From NCBI GenBank assembly GCA_029855985.1, contig JAGSHR010000184.1, positions 1 to 6,273 of the forward strand: a stretch of 6,273 bases of DNA, written 5' to 3'. Shown piece by piece: positions 6,253 through 6,273 of the stretch; positions within the stretch are counted from its first letter, which is position 1; each line of letters starts with the position of its first letter. The notes under the pieces are model-generated. The model was not told the DNA's origin, did not search any database, and saw nothing but the letters and a program-made list of their open reading frames with translations. The stretch comes from Candidatus Njordarchaeota archaeon. GTDB taxonomy: Archaea > Thermoproteota > JANJXX01 > Panguiarchaeales > Panguiarchaeaceae. The position numbers and the translations under genes were made by a program.

Positions 6253-6273
6253 CTGTCTCTTATACACATCTGA
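6253..6273 (+). other. Nextera transposase adapter (sequencing artefact)
   Basis: CTGTCTCTTATACACATCT (6253-6271) is the reverse complement of the 19-base Tn5 mosaic end used in Nextera libraries. The following GA matches the start of one Nextera adapter arm. It lies exactly at the window end, as expected for untrimmed read-through. It is not genomic. Confidence 0.97.

Noticed and set aside
6253..6271. Tn5-type mosaic end read as a real mobile element border
   Set aside because: It sits exactly at the sequence end and continues with adapter bases, as library read-through does. No transposase or second end is present.

Overview
The window is A+T-rich. Coding regions favour AGA/AGG for Arg, ATA for Ile and GGA for Gly. 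The gaps between genes are short, with TATA-like boxes and oligo-T tracts but no hairpin terminators. Together with an archaeal-type AAA+ ATPase and a hydantoinase/oxoprolinase pair, this suggests a thermophilic archaeon, probably Thermoproteota. That placement is inferred from style, not from a marker gene. Both ends cut genes. The last 21 bases match the Nextera transposase adapter, so the right end is a sequencing artefact, and the piece probably comes from a metagenome or single-cell assembly.

Layout. (1) 1-3340: a two-gene unit, hyuA (5' end missing) then hyuB, 1 base apart, with a strong Shine-Dalgarno sequence for hyuB inside the end of hyuA. The products form an ATP-dependent enzyme of the 5-oxoprolinase / N-methylhydantoinase / acetone-carboxylase superfamily; the substrate cannot be read from sequence. 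(2) 3341-3510: oligo-T terminator, then a TATA-like box and three 15-bp tandem units running into the next start codon. (3) 3511-5127: a single-gene AAA+ ATPase of the archaeal ATPase (STAND-like) type, with a winged helix and a C-terminal segment resembling a PD-(D/E)XK nuclease fold. (4) 5124-5237, minus strand: a possible 37-residue gene overlapping the ATPase stop by 4 bases. (5) 5238-5523: A+T-rich, no convincing gene, ending in a TATA box. (6) 5524-6012: a small exported or membrane-anchored protein. (7) 6013-6091: T-rich terminator/promoter gap. (8) 6092-6252: the start of a small basic HTH-like protein, cut by the adapter.

hyuA and hyuB clearly act together. The ATPase, the anchored protein and the final ORF each seem to have their own promoter, and nothing visible ties them to hyuAB or to each other. 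I see no CRISPR, tRNA, rRNA, insertion sequence or obvious new multi-gene system. The most notable features are the start-site repeat of the ATPase, its degenerate nuclease-like tail, and a marked loss of T (gain of A) toward the 3' ends of hyuB and the ATPase gene.
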